In this document: positions 11,024 to 54,859 of the stretch, one piece after another
Numbering within the stretch: position 1 is the stretch's first letter
Layout: the number at the start of each line of letters is the position of its first letter
Assembly (NCBI RefSeq): GCF_020497125.1
Contig: NC_059075.1
Coordinates: forward strand, 109,655,222-109,719,221
Direction: 5' to 3'
Length of the DNA: 64,000 bases
Source: Mauremys mutica
Lineage: Eukaryota; Chordata; Testudines; Geoemydidae
Notes under the pieces: generated by a model
Database searches by the model: none
Seen by the model: the letters and a program-made list of their open reading frames with translations, nothing else
What the model was told of the DNA's origin: nothing
Translations under genes and position numbers: made by a program

Positions 11024-12235
11024 TTGGGAGGTGATATTTCTGTGAGGCACTATGGTGACATTTTGTTGCCATATGATAGGGCTGTTCCACTGCTATGTCA
11101 CCACATAGTATCAAGTTGCTGTATTCAACACAGTGGTGATATTTCAGCACAAGGTGACAGTGAGGATGTTCTCCCACTACATATCCTTGCTGCATTACAA
11201 TTCTGTTTCAGTGCAGTGTTTAGCTGCCATGATGTTGTGCCACATTATAATGTGCTGGAGACATCTTAATGCCCTGTTGCTGTGATGCATCACAACATTT
11301 CAGCACAAAGTGATGGTGATGTTTCCTCAGCCCATTGCTGTGCTGTGGCCTCACAAGGCTGTTTCAGTGCAGTGTAATAGAGATATCTTATTGCCCTGTC
11401 ACAGTGGTGCATTGCCATGATCATTTGGTGCAAGATGACAGTAATGTGGCCAGTCTTCACATTGTCATGCTGTGTAACAATGGTATTTCAGTGCCATGTT
11501 TCATTGCTATGCTGCTGTATCACATCGTAATCATGTTTCAGTGCAATGTGAGGCTGGTGTTTCATTATCCCATCATTGCACCATGTTTTGATGATGTTTC
11601 AACACAAGGCAATGGAGACATTTTACTCTCATTTCACCATGCTACGTCCTGATGAGGTTTCAATGTAATGCAATGACTATGTTTCACCTCCATTTTGTAG
11701 CACTGCATCACAGTGAGCTTTTGGCACAAGAGAATGGTAATGGCAATCCCTCCCACCAGGGTAATGTGGTTATCATGATTTTTCTGCACAATGTGATGGT
11801 GATGTACTATATTGTTGCACTGCATCACAATGATTTTTCTGTGCAAGGTCATAGTGACACTCCACTGCCACATTGTTCCACTACCTCCCAATTATATTTT
11901 GGTCTGAGGCAATGGTGTTTAGCTGCTACATTGACATGCCACTTCATAATGGCATTTCAGCAAACTGTGATGGTGATGTTTCACTGTCAAATTGTTATGA
12001 TGTTTTAGTGCAAAGTGACAGTGATGATGTTTTGGTGCCATGCCATCACCTCCTCACAATGCTATTTCAGTGCAAGGTGATGGCGGTAATGTTTTACCCA
12101 CACATTGCCATGTCATAGCCCAGTGAATTCAAGCACTGTGTCATTATGATGTACCGCAGCAGTGTTCTGGCCCAATGCTACCTTAGATTAGGATGATGGT
12201 GTTTCAGTGCAGGGCAGGTACTTCTTAGTAACTAG
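11024..12235 (+). repeat. Decayed minisatellite, period about 60 bp
   Basis: A degenerate motif TTTCAGTGCAAGGTGATGG recurs at about 11140, 11206, 11296, 11362, 11424, 11485, 11535, 11597, 11657, 11717, 11779, 11835, 11895, 11955, 12002, 12062 and 12199. The spacing is 50-70 bp, most often close to 60. Between motifs lie related blocks such as CATTGCTGTGCTGCATCACA. The units are too diverged for a young satellite. Open frames here are by-products of the repeat. Confidence 0.75.
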
Positions 12236-13110
12236 TGTCTTATAGTGGCTCATTGGTGTCGCTAGGTGTGTGGGCTCTTTGGAAAGGGCTGTCACAGGGT
12301 GGAGCTGTCTGAAAATGAGGCATCTTGGGGTGGAACAGTGGTGTCTCAATAAGGAACAAAGGCATTTCAGGTTGGGCAGTGGTGTCTTGGCATTCAGTGG
12401 CAGTGTCTGTGTAGCATAATGGACATTTTGGTGTGTAGCACATCAGAGGTGATCTGGAACAGAGGCATCACACAGAATGGCGGATTGTCCTGGGTGAGGC
12501 TGTCTCATTGTGAGGCAGCCAGTGGTGTCTTAGCAAGGCGTGGGAGATTCTCTGTTCAGTGTGGTGGTGCCTTGGGGCAAGGAAATGACCATTTTGGCAT
12601 GGAAGAATGGACTCTCAATATGGGGCATTTCAGGACACTGATGTCTCTGGGTAGGGCTGTCTTGGGCTGGAGGAAGGCTTTCATTGCAAAGGTACCTCAG
12701 CATAGTGGCATTTTGGCAGGGGGCAATGGCCTTTTTGGTGGGGGATCAGGGGCGGCTCCAGGCATCAGCATGGCGGCGTGCCTGCGGAGGGTCCGCTGGT
12801 CCTGCAGCTTCGGCGGACCTCCCGCAGGCGTGCCGCAGGACCAACAGACCCTCCGCAAGCAAGCCGCCGAAGGCAGCCTGCCTGCCGTGCTTGGGGCGGC
12901 AAAATGCCTAGAGCCGCCCCTGTGGGGGATGGTAGGGTCTTGGTGCAATAACACACCTGCACAGAGGCCATTTTGCTGAAGGGTACTGGTGGCTCAGCAT
13001 GGCGGTTGTTTTGATGGGTGCAGGGATAGTGGCTGTTTTGGTATTGGGATCTTTTTGGTGCAATGTGGTGACATCTGGGTGCAGTAGTGTCTCACGGTGG
13101 GGCAGTGAGG
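12236..13110 (+). repeat. Second decayed repeat domain (GGTGTCTTGG / CATTTTGG units)
   Basis: It continues the preceding array with a different consensus. GGTGTCTT-like blocks occur at about 12254, 12341, 12383 and 12524, and CATTTTGGNNNGG-like blocks at about 12423, 12590, 12707 and 12968. The spacing is irregular, 40-90 bp. It is interrupted by the hAT MITE at 12747. It may be a diverged variant of the same minisatellite. Confidence 0.5.
12747..12922. mobile_element. hAT MITE with perfect 8-bp target duplication (TGGGGGAT)
   Basis: TGGGGGAT is present at 12739-12746 and 12923-12930. The termini CAGGGGCGGCTCCAGGCA and TGCCTAGAGCCGCCCCTG are inverted with one mismatch. The GC-rich interior includes a large imperfect palindrome around GGTCCGCTGGTCCTGC / GCAGGACCAACAGACC. 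Length 176 bp, non-coding. Confidence 0.9.
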
Positions 13111-14500
13111 TTCCTGCCTGGAAAGTGTTGCCAAATGCCAATCAGTGAAAATTGCCAGATGAACCTTGAAAAGTTGCTAGATGGCACAAAAAATTGCTAA
13201 ACTCCAGGCATTCTATATTGTCAGCGTTTGGAAAACTGTATGATTGTTTTCTTTTGGTCACCAATGGGTCCATATGGTCCCTATGTCCAAAGATGCCATA
13301 TTTTGTTCAAAACTTGCACTATAGGCAAGAATATTATGGGCTCTAGAATCATTACAGCTCTTTGAACACATATTTTCCAAATGGTTGGGGTTGAATTAAA
13401 CTGATTTACTGATGGGTTTCATGTGATTTTTAAAGAACATGAATATTAAATATAGTAAGTGTTTAACAACAGATGTATGATGAGAATGTATTTTTCAAAG
13501 TGGGGAGGGCTTTTTAATTCAAGTCTTTCCACAACATGTTCGAAAAGAATAGGTTATGGGGAAAATATTACATAATTAAAAAATCCTGTTTTTGCAAGTG
13601 TGTAGGATGAATTTATTTTATATCACTGTGAGAAGAACTTTTTGGAAAAGTATGTCCCCTTTTTTGGTTTGGCCTGGACATTTGCTGTATTTTAATTTTT
13701 AAGAAAAAAATGTAATTTAGTAATATCTTAAGTTGTCTCATTTTTAGAAAAGAAAACTTCCCCAAAAAGTCAAATACTTCTGTTTACCTACAATTGTATT
13801 CTGTTACTTCTTGCACATCAGTATCTGATTAAAGATATATCAATTGTACAGAAAAAAAAGTTCTATTTTCAGTTTATTGTCCTGTTTTAGATGTAGAACA
13901 GCGAACTAATATCTTCTTACAAGGTGAAAAACCACAGAATATAATTAAGTACAATTCATACAAAGAGACTACGCACAATAAGAGACTCAGCAAACAAATA
14001 CAACCTTTCGTTAGACAGCTGACAACAAAACATTTTATGCCAATAACACTCAATAATCCTTATATTTAACAAACCATGAGTTAAGGCTCAGTATATTACA
14101 CGTGTGGAAAATTCACCAGGTATAAAAAAGGATTGTGTTGTTGTGGGAAGGAGTCTAACTATGTAAGAAAACACTTCCTCGTTTGCTTTAAAATATGTAT
14201 TAAAATCATCAGCTGTTATCTTCGGGTGCTTTAATAATTCAGTAAATTAAGTCCTGGAAAAAGTAAGAAAGACCAGATTTACTCCAGCAAAAGAGACCCT
14301 GTGAAAACTGCACACAGGACGCCCACGTCAAAGCATGCACACAAACGTTCCTCACACTACACACACGAGCACGTATCTCAGCACACATGCACCTGCATCA
14401 CAGGGCACACATCCATGCCCATATTTCATTCCACCATTAGGACTATGAACAGTCCCCAGCTTTCAATAAAACAGTCGCTACGTGAGGCAACACAAACGCT
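13111..14500. other. AT-rich intergenic DNA upstream of TOLLIP
   Basis: Low-GC sequence without recognised repeats. The end (14300-14440) is CA/AC-rich (ACACAAACGTTCC, CACACTACACACACGAG). Composition changes sharply to GC-rich at about 14500, where the promoter begins. Confidence 0.5.
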
Positions 14501-14752
14501 ACATTGACAACAGGGCTGAATCCCTGCATCCCAGCCCCGTGCCACTAGCCCACCAGAGGCACAGCCGGCACCTTCCCCTCGGCGCACCGCTAATGCACAG
14601 CGCCTCCTGCTGGAGCAGGATCTCCTCTGGGCCGGCGGGTTCTGCGCCCTTCATCCACAAAGGGCGGGGGGGGAGAGGCACATCCCATTGCACAGGCGCA
14701 GTTTAGCGGTTTAGGAGACATTTCTCACGAACTCAGTCTCAGTCATGTCATA

Positions 14753-14764
14753 TGCGCATGCGCC
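14753..14764 (+). promoter_or_regulatory. NRF1-like site
   Basis: TGCGCATGCGCC matches the NRF1 consensus YGCGCAYGCGCR at all but the last base. It is the best of four such palindromes in the island. Confidence 0.65.
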
Positions 14765-15145
14765 AACCAAGTTGCCGCGTCGCTCCCCCAACCCTTCTCA
14801 ATTGGGGGAAAGAGCGAGCTGAGTTACGCATGCGTATTACCCTATGGGGAAGAGGGAAATGAAGGCGCGAACTCCCCTGCCGCATGCGCAAGGCTGGAGA
14901 CCAAAGGTGGTGGGGTCAGTGACAAACCGCCGGACAGCGCATGCGTGTTACTTGCATAGCGGTTCGCTTTTGGAAGCGGCCGAAGGGGGCGGGGTTTGGA
15001 GCGGGAAATCCGTTGCGCCACGCGCGCGCAGTGCCGGGTAAGCGGGGCGGGGCTCGGCTTGCGCTCAGCTGACGCCGGAGCCTTGGGTTGAGAGGGTCGG
15101 TTAACGGCGGCAGCGGCCTGTTCGGGCGGAAAGCGGGTCCCCGCC

Positions 15146-46779
<31,634 letters not shown>

Positions 46780-49640
46780 GTATGTTTTCCGTCCTTCCTT
46801 AATGGTTTTGGAAAATTATTTTGGCAGTCTGAGGGAATAATGTTCTTTTGTGTTCTGTGTAGGAGGACGTTAGCAGTATCTGTTCTATGGTCCTTTCTCA
46901 GCTGTGTAATGTTGAGTGGGGGAGAGAAGGCATGAGAGCAACCAAACCCAAACGGAGTCAGTCAGCTTTTAGTCTGTGATTTACATTGCATTAACTAAAG
47001 ATGTGATTTATAAACTGGGCTAATTAAATCAGTGCAAAAAGCTTATTTAGGTTTAAACCAAGACTAGTCTACACATGAGTTATTCCAAAATAAGGTAGGG
47101 TATGAATTTAAAGCAGAATAGCTATAGCACAATAACTTCATGCATAGCCAAGGCCTAAATAGATTAGAAATCTGTTTAAGTTAAAATTAAATACAATTGT
47201 CAGAATATTGTGTGTAAACAATACTACTTTGTTGTGTGGACAAGGCCTTAGGCTGGCACAGTGGAAGATCCCATCTTCACATGTGAGACGGGCTGTCAGT
47301 ACCATAGGCAAGGTTCAGACTGAGAGGCTAAAAAGTGGTGGTGTGCTACGAAGTCCCAGAGTAGCAGGCTGTTCCTGCAGTGACATAATTAATGCTGTTG
47401 TTGAAGTCATCCATTAAGGCTTCAGATTTAGTGCCTTTGAAATGAATTGGGGCAGTTCACACCTCTCTTATTGCTCTTATTTGTCTGTGCATACTCATTC
47501 AGGTAGTGCTTGCATCAGTTCAGTTTCATTTATAATGCTTAGTTTAAATTCTGCAGAAATTCAGAGGCTGCCAGAGAAATACTAAGATAGTATGTTGGCT
47601 ACTACCAGCTCAAATGGATCCTTTACCTGAACCAATCAGAGATTGGGAGCATCATGGAGATCACTTGCATTGGGGGTTAAGGAAGTGCTCTTCATTCCAA
47701 ATTCCAATTTCTCATTCTAGAATATGGCCAAGGGAAGTAGAAAGGTGCAATGGGGAATTCCCAAGGCACTGTGGTGTGAGGGAGGAATCTTCCCCAGAGG
47801 CCACAGAGGAGCAGCAGAGCAGCTCTGCAACTTGGGAATCTTGCCACAGGACTCAAGTAGTTTCCTTTGTATTTGTGCTCATCCTCCAGAGGATTGGTCT
47901 GTGGATCTATATAGCAGCAGATCAGTTGGACCCCAACTTCCTTCTGCACAGTGGTGCACAGGAAGCTTCCATGGAGGTGGGATTTGTTACTCAGGGAGTC
48001 CTAGCTTCTGTAGACTCTCCAAATCCTCTTTTGTGTAGCAGAACTGCACCACTTCTACTCTGTTGGTAGGATCTTCTGTGCTCACAGAGGGACAGAATCT
48101 ACCCATGAGTGCACTTCTTTGCAATAGCATGCAGAAGAAAGTTATTTAAAATAGCAGCCCAGAATACACGAATAGCTGAAGACCAACTTTTTCTTCAGAG
48201 GGTTTAGCATAGACTTTCTCTGCTGAAATTCACTGCACTATTGTACACAACCAGGACAAGGAGAGAGCCTATATTCTGAAGCAGAGGCCCTTTATTTTTG
48301 TAAAAAAAGTAGTAAAAATCAATTATAGACTGTGAAATTGCCTTTCAAACTTTGGAAGCAGCACTGAAGTATTTAATAGGCTTTTTGTGATATTTTATTT
48401 CTCACATGACGTATGGTGTTTAAAAGTTTCATTCTGATATGATATGGGCATGGATTCAGGTATAGTAGCTGACTCTAATATAATGTCAGTTTGTGTACAT
48501 CAAAGGGAAAGACTGAATTCAATGTGGGTTTTTAGGTTTACGTTTAATAAATGCATTCAAGTCCATTTGAATAAGTGACAGAATGGATAGGGCATGATCA
48601 CAGCACCAAGGGTTGAACCCAAATCTGATTCCAAACTCATTTATTAGAGTTAATATGAAGCTTAAATTCCATCAGGAATCTGGGTTACCTGGCATGTGGA
48701 AGCAAATTTACTCTACAGTAGTAATGTGTACAAGACCGTTGAAATAACTGCACATACAAAGATTGAAATATTAAACAGTGAATGTACTAGAGGTTTGCAC
48801 ACTTCGTTGCTTCTGTAGTCCTAGTGCATTTCACCGAACAGGGACTCTGGTCTTCGTCCGCTTCCCCCTTGTTAAGGAACCCCCTTGCAACACAGTTCCC
48901 TCCCTCATGCTGGTGGCTCTGGGTTCCCCAAGCCAGGGGCTCTTTGTGCACCACTGCCTTCTCCTTTCAGCTCTTATTTTCTTTCAACCTTGAGGAGGAA
49001 GTCTTTCAGGGAAGCAAATTTTATACTGTATCGGGAACTAAAAATGGGGAGGAGGAAGAGTATTATGTAGCAATGTGTTTAATGGCTACCAGCAACTGGT
49101 TCTTTGATCTATAGACAAGTAGGAAAAGTGATTGAAACTGATGGCTCTGCTAACCAGATGCTGAAACTGCATGTGCCCCACTTCTTCCTTTCGGCTTTGA
49201 TTTTCCCCCCCCCAACCAAAATCAGTAGGGTTCTGTCCACTGGGAGAGCATTCTCTGAAATCTTGGAATTCATCAGTAGCAGCGTTCAAAAGTTATTGTG
49301 TTACAGAGAAATGCCATTTAGTGTTAGACCTCATTTCATCAGCTAGCTAACTATATGAATTATAGTCAAAACTACTCTGAAGTGCAATTCCATTATGATA
49401 TAAACCAAATGCATATGTAGTTCTTGACTGTTTCAATTAGAATTTAATATTTTTCTTATTGTAGCTTCAAAATCATCAATGTAATAAATACTTCATATAC
49501 AATACTTGTGAATTTCAGTGCTCCACAAACAAGGGGGTGTGAATGGGTCCTGGGAGATTACAACTGAATGCTGTACAGAATTTCTCAAACAGCTCTACGA
49601 AAAATTGCAATGCTAGCCTGTCTGGCTCAGTCCTATTGCA
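46780..49640. other. TOLLIP intron 5, 5' part; possible MITE at 47060-47250
   Basis: GACTAGTCTACACATGAGTT at about 47062 and GTGTGGACAAGGCCTTAGGC at about 47234 look like worn inverted termini. The 151-codon frame at 47614-48069 has no domain and is probably chance. No CUE-encoding exon was found. Confidence 0.4.
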
Positions 49641-49649
49641 TGTTGTAGT

Positions 49650-50030
49650 AAGGACCATGCCTACACTAAGAGTGCTCTGGCAGTGCTTAATTTGTAATGA
49701 AAGAGGTGCTGGGGTTCAAGCAATTAGGTGCCAGGGCTCAAGTAATTTTTTTACTTTCGTAACTCATGTGGCAAGCCCAGAGATGCCAGGGCAGAGGTGC
49801 TGGGGCTTAGCCCTGGCAACCCTGGCACAAATTAAGCACTGAATACTGGTATACTATACTAGCAAAGCACTGGTGTGAATGCAGCTATAGTGGCAAAGTT
49901 GCACTTTGCACTTGTGTAGTAAAACTAGCCTCTACCAACAAAACAAGTTATACCATTAAAAGCACAGGGGTGTGAAGACGTGGTCCCTGACCTGTATCAG
50001 CAGAAGTCTGTAATGTAGATCTGACCTGAG
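49650..50030. mobile_element. Worn MITE interrupted by a hAT MITE
   Basis: The outer ends are GACCATGCCTACACTAAGAG and TGTAATGTAGATCTGACCTG. Between them lies the hAT element at 49681. The outer limits are approximate. Confidence 0.45.
49681..49841. mobile_element. hAT-type MITE (161 bp)
   Basis: CAGTGCTTAATTTGT at the left and ACAAATTAAGCACTG at the right are perfect 15-bp inverted repeats beginning with CAG. The flanks TGCTCTGG and AATACTGG match only partly, so the target duplication is worn or mis-set. Confidence 0.75.
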
Positions 50031-51845
50031 ACTCATTTTCACATGAGAACTAAGCTTTCTTCAGAGTTGAAAGATTAATGCTTTTCTGTAATCTGATGTG
50101 CACACCACCTAGTGTTGTCTGCCCCTTTCCACTTGAATTTGAAAATATTTTAAAATCTTTTGAAGAACTTTTATTGGTGAAACTCTTCTAAGCAGAAAAG
50201 CACAGACATCTGAGATTTAGTGCATATGACTGTATTTATTTCCTATATTAAACGTCTAATTTCCTAACTCATATTTGTATAGTATAGAAGTGTCCTTATC
50301 TGGTAACATACCTGTACTGGTATGGGGGGTGTAGCACACTTGTTCCATAGCCATGGCATACTTTCATGTAGTACTGTACTCATTACTGTTGCATTTGTTT
50401 TCAGAGTTAACTTGTTGCTTCAGTTATTACTGTGAATGAAAGTATTAGGAAATCCTGCTTCTCTACTTAAACAATTCTTTATTTTTCAGACCATCATGAA
50501 TTGCTTCCTTTATGTAACAAATGTCAGATTTTTCCACTTTAAAAAAAAAAAAAGACTCCAAAGGTGACTTAGAAGAAAAATATTATGAACAGTTTAATGG
50601 TTTTATTTAATGCTTCTGATTTTTTCTTTTTTAGGGTTTTTTTTTAATTTAGCTCATTTTGCACATGGCACCATTCCAGGTTTGCATTTGATAATCTCTG
50701 GAATCTTGGACAGAATCTCAGAGTTAGAACAGAGAACAGAGTAGAGAGATACTGAATGTAAAGAGTAATCGATATTCCAATTGGTCACTTTGGTTTTTTT
50801 AAGGTGACGGTAAACAAACCTCTTCAGTTACTCACTGGTGATATCTTTAGGATTTTTGAGTGTTTAAAACAATTACTTGGAAATCCATTCTAAGCAGAGG
50901 GTTTTCTGTGGAAATGATGGTGATAATGGCTCTGGCTAGTTCATAATCAGAAATGATTTTGGTCTTTTAAAAATCCCTAAAGGCAAGCAGTGGAAATAGA
51001 CATAAATAGAAGAATGATCCATGAAGGAAAACTTCAAGCATTGCCTGCATTGGATCCTCACTGAGGTGGCTTGTGAGCATTGTCCTCTAGTATTGGTCAT
51101 CTGGAGGAGCTGGCTTCCAGGTGCCAGTTTCTGGAACTTCCTGTGGAATGCCTGGACACTGGAGAGTCAGTTCATAGTGTTGACTGCCTAACGCCACCTG
51201 TTCCTCTTCCTGACAACAGATAGAGTTCCTTCACTGCCAGCTCTCTGCACTGCTCTTTCTTCTGACTTTATTCTCTATTTCCAGAGGTCCAAGTAGGAAA
51301 CCTTCTCTTATAACTCACTTTCATGGGTCAGCTGTACCACACACTGGAGAAGAGAGTTCTGTGGCCCAGGGGCTCCAGAGATCAATCTCTGTTATCCAGG
51401 ATACAATAAAAGCTCCTCCTGGAGTCCCTTCCCCTCAAGTGCTATCTACTTGTCTCAGCTCTAGATGATACTTTAAACTTACTAATGCTCAGCTTTGGAA
51501 TCCCTCAACTCAAGGGGTGAATCAGCAAACCCTTATTGACCACTACCATCTTGTCCTTCTGAGTGGTGGTATCTCAATCTCTGCAACTTCAGTTTCATCT
51601 GCAGTGTAGGAACAAGGAAAGAATTGCTAGAATGACATTACCTCAGACCAGGGGGTCTTGGACAGAATAACTTGTTTATAGTGTCCAATTCCATTTCACT
51701 TTTACTGAAGGATGTTCTCTCCAGATTTTAAGAGATGATACTACCATGTACAACTACATGGGCAGAGCCTGCTTATTGCTTAAAGATATGACTGCGTCAC
51801 AGTGGTCAACATTTTCACAGAATCTGTAAATTTTGCCACTTATAT
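50031..51845. other. TOLLIP intron 5, nothing certain
   Basis: 51000-51650 has the texture of old LINE sequence on the minus strand, but no conserved block could be fixed. The rest is AT-rich. Confidence 0.35.
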
Positions 51846-51997
51846 GGACCTTGCTGCTGCGCATTAACAGTTTTAGTTCACTTTGATCAGCTGCTGCGCA
51901 TTAACAGTTTGTTTGCTTTAACCTAGTCCTGTTTCAAACAGGACTAGCTCAAAGTGAACTAATAACTGTTAATGCATGGCAGCACAGTCCACAAGGT
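51846..51997. repeat. Hairpin element with duplicated arm segment
   Basis: The left arm GCGCATTAACAGTTTTAGTT CACTTTGAT pairs with the right arm TCAAAGTGAACTAATAACTG TTAATGCAT. The outer flanks GACCTT and AAGGTC also pair. The centre AGTCCTGTTTCAAACAGGACT is itself a palindrome. The left arm start (CAGCTGCTGCGCATTAACAG) is partly duplicated within the loop. Likely a MITE. Confidence 0.65.
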
Positions 51998-53658
51998 CAC
52001 AATGACCATATCATGAAATGATCTATTTTTGATCATTAACACTGCTGTGAATTATGCATAATTTTACCATATCATCATCATCCATACTTATGGTAGAAGG
52101 CTATGAATTTTTGGATTGGTATGTCCATTACAGCATGCCCATGGTTCTCAATCTCCTAGGGATAGACAGTATTATTTTAAAATATCACAACAGGAGATCT
52201 TCATTAACTGGAGCCAGATATTTATTTAATTCCACAGCACGTTAGAGATGATGGGAACATCACCCGTGGAGCTGTAGAACCCCATTTTGGATTCATTGGG
52301 TTTTGTACTCCGGCCTGCTAGAACTTCCAATCTTTCTTTCTCTGCTCAGTTTGTCAGATCTCCTGACCCAGAAGCATTTACATCCTGATTTGAGCTCTTT
52401 GCCTAGTGGTTGGCTAGTTGAACAGTTCAGATTGAATTTGAAAAGACCAGAAAATTCTACTTGAAAGGAGGAAATATTCCACCCAAAAATTCACGTTCTG
52501 TGAAATGGACCTGGTTCTCTATCTGGGCAAGATTAAAGGATCTGAACTTCATTATTATTCTGTTAATCTTTTATTGTGAACTACTTGTTTTACATCAAGC
52601 AATCTAATCTCTCCTTCAGTTTGGTCAGAGTGCACCTGGCTTACAATTTCACTGGTGCAAGATTCCACTATATTCTCTAATCCTATATGACCTGAACATA
52701 ATTATGTCATTGTGTTGCCTATTGTTCAGGAGTTATCCCCATTCTGGGACTTGTGTGGTGCTTACAAACACAATTTTAGCAGCTCAAATATTTCTTGGAC
52801 CATCTGTCTTTGAAGACTGCATTTCTGGTCATGATCATGTTGGCTTGAAGAGTGAGAGCTGTGTATTAATGGTTCAGCCATTATATATAGTGTTCCAGAA
52901 TGATAAGATAAAGGTATACCTGCATTTCAGATTCTTGTTGAAGGTGACCTGTGATTTCCACATAAACAAATTATAAGCAGGGAAAGCTAGACTACACTGT
53001 TAGTAAGGTTTTAAGTTACTGCCTGACCAGGGCTTTGTAAAACACCTAGATGGCTGCCTTATTTTTAGCATTATCTTCACATGCTAGGAAACAGTAAAAA
53101 TTTCCAAGCAGATCAGAATCTTTCCATTAGTTCATGAATATTAAGGTAAATTTACTAGGCCTCAAATGCATGCCTCAGAAAAATCTCCATTGTTAAGAGA
53201 TGCAAAGACACTACCTGAAGGTCCATCCATATTTTCACTTGAAGTAACACTAATAATTTGGCCTGTAGATCAGATACTCTGAGGCAAACAGCCTAGCAAT
53301 CGTTAGTCAGATAGACTTTCCAGATCCATCCCCTTTGTGTCTGGGGACTTCTTGTCAATTGCCTGCAGTGGGGAGTCCATGTAGAATGTGTTTTGAAGAA
53401 GATACAGTTACTGTTATCTCACTCAAGATTGTCGAGTCTGACAACATATTTTTAGTGGAAGGAACTAAATATCAGTTGGGGTTACATCCTCTGTTTACTT
53501 GAGTGAGATTGGAAGGACATAGGATGCCCCAATTGGCACTTCTTCTCAAGAAGTTCCCTTGCCTGCAAAGAGAATCCAAGGCCACAAGGCATTTAGCCAT
53601 GCTAGTCCTGTTCCCCTTAATGGGAATCATAAAGAGAGAATCTTACACAATAGGGTTT
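51998..53658. other. TOLLIP intron 5, nothing recognised
   Basis: No gene or defined repeat. Confidence 0.4.
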
Positions 53659-53659
53659 A

Positions 53660-53934
53660 TGAAGTGTTTGTCTACACTGCAGTTAGACAACTGTGTCTGG
53701 CCCGTGCCAGGTGACTTGGGCTAAGGGGCTGTTTAATTGTGGTGTAGGGATCTTGAGATGCAGCCTGAGCTCTGCGCTCCTCCCACCTCTCAGGGTCTTA
53801 GAGCCTCGGCTCCAGCTTGTGCCTGAACATCTACACTGCAATTAAACAGCCCTGCAGCTTGAGCCCTGTGAGCCTGAATCAGATGGGTAAGCCACAGGTT
53901 TTTAATTGCAGTGTAGACATACCCTTAATTTCTC
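53660..53934. mobile_element. MITE of the GGGTATGTCTACACTGCA family
   Basis: The right end TTGCAGTGTAGACATACCC and the left end GTGTTTGTCTACACTGCAGT are inverted with mismatches. Further inside, GGGCTGTTTAATTG and CAATTAAACAGCCC are paired. TTA follows the right end. Confidence 0.7.
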
Positions 53935-53938
53935 CCAG

Positions 53939-54855
53939 TGAACTGCATCTGCAATTAAGTAAATAGCCACTAGGTGTCATTCGGTTCCAGCAATGATCTT
54001 GCAGACTGATTCCTAAGTGAAAGTTTTGGTGATAAGGCTTTTTTTGTGACTGAAATATAGCAATAAACTCTGCCTCATGATTGGATTGAAATGTCTATTC
54101 AGAAAAGTTACACTGCTATTCTTTAAAAATAAAAATAAAAAAAATAAAAAAATGTTCGTGACTTCCACAATTTGTTCAATTTAAAAGAGAACTTTTTTCT
54201 ACTCAAACTCAACCTGTTACCTCAAAGTCAAGCTATGATCTTTCTAGTTCATTCATCAGTAAAAGACTCTGCATTTGGAACTTAGTGCAAGCAGGACTGT
54301 TAATCATGATGTGCAAGCCAGAATAGAATCTCTCACTCCCTCAGCCTTCGTAGTACTAACTGGAGTAAAAAGTAGGGAAAACATAGTTTGTCACCACAAT
54401 AAGTGGATGAGACTCAAAATATACACAGGAAGAAAATGTTGAGTAGCACGGGGTCATTTTTACACTGTGATGGGGGAGATGCGCAATACTGATCTAGAGC
54501 AGAAATACTAATATTTCTGCATGATATTAAACTTCACTTATGAACATTATTTTTGTTAGTAAGAAAAGCATTTTATGCCATCCAATGACTAATGCTCTCT
54601 TCTTGAGAAAGCAGAGTGGGGCTGTGGTGGAGGTTATACTAGTGTTTTGCTGAAACATCTAATTTCCAAAGCACTATGCTTTTAAAAAAACAAACAAACC
54701 CCTCCCCCTCAACTCTGTCATGCAAGTTCAGCTAGGCCCGTGATCTACAGTGTGTTATATACTTTCACGGTCCCAGACACTTAGGCCCAGACCTCAAAAG
54801 CATTCAGGTGCTGAACTCTCAAATGATGAGCTAGTAGTCTAGCAGAGGCAGTAGA
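53939..54855. other. TOLLIP intron 5, nothing recognised
   Basis: AT-rich, with an AAATAAAAATAAAAAAA run at about 54126. Confidence 0.45.
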
Positions 54856-54859
54856 CTTA

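Noticed and set aside
11024..12235. A CRISPR-like or coding repeat array
   Set aside because: Units are degenerate throughout with no constant repeat/variable spacer pattern, and the genome is vertebrate.
12419..12979. A 186-codon + strand ORF as a gene
   Set aside because: It spans the decayed repeat array and the whole hAT MITE, and has no domain or splice context.
1..14500. An upstream neighbour gene such as BRSK2
   Set aside because: No kinase or other conserved exon could be read on either strand before the TOLLIP promoter.
47614..48069. A candidate for the last TOLLIP exon
   Set aside because: Its translation does not resemble the linker or CUE domain, and no acceptor in the needed phase precedes it.
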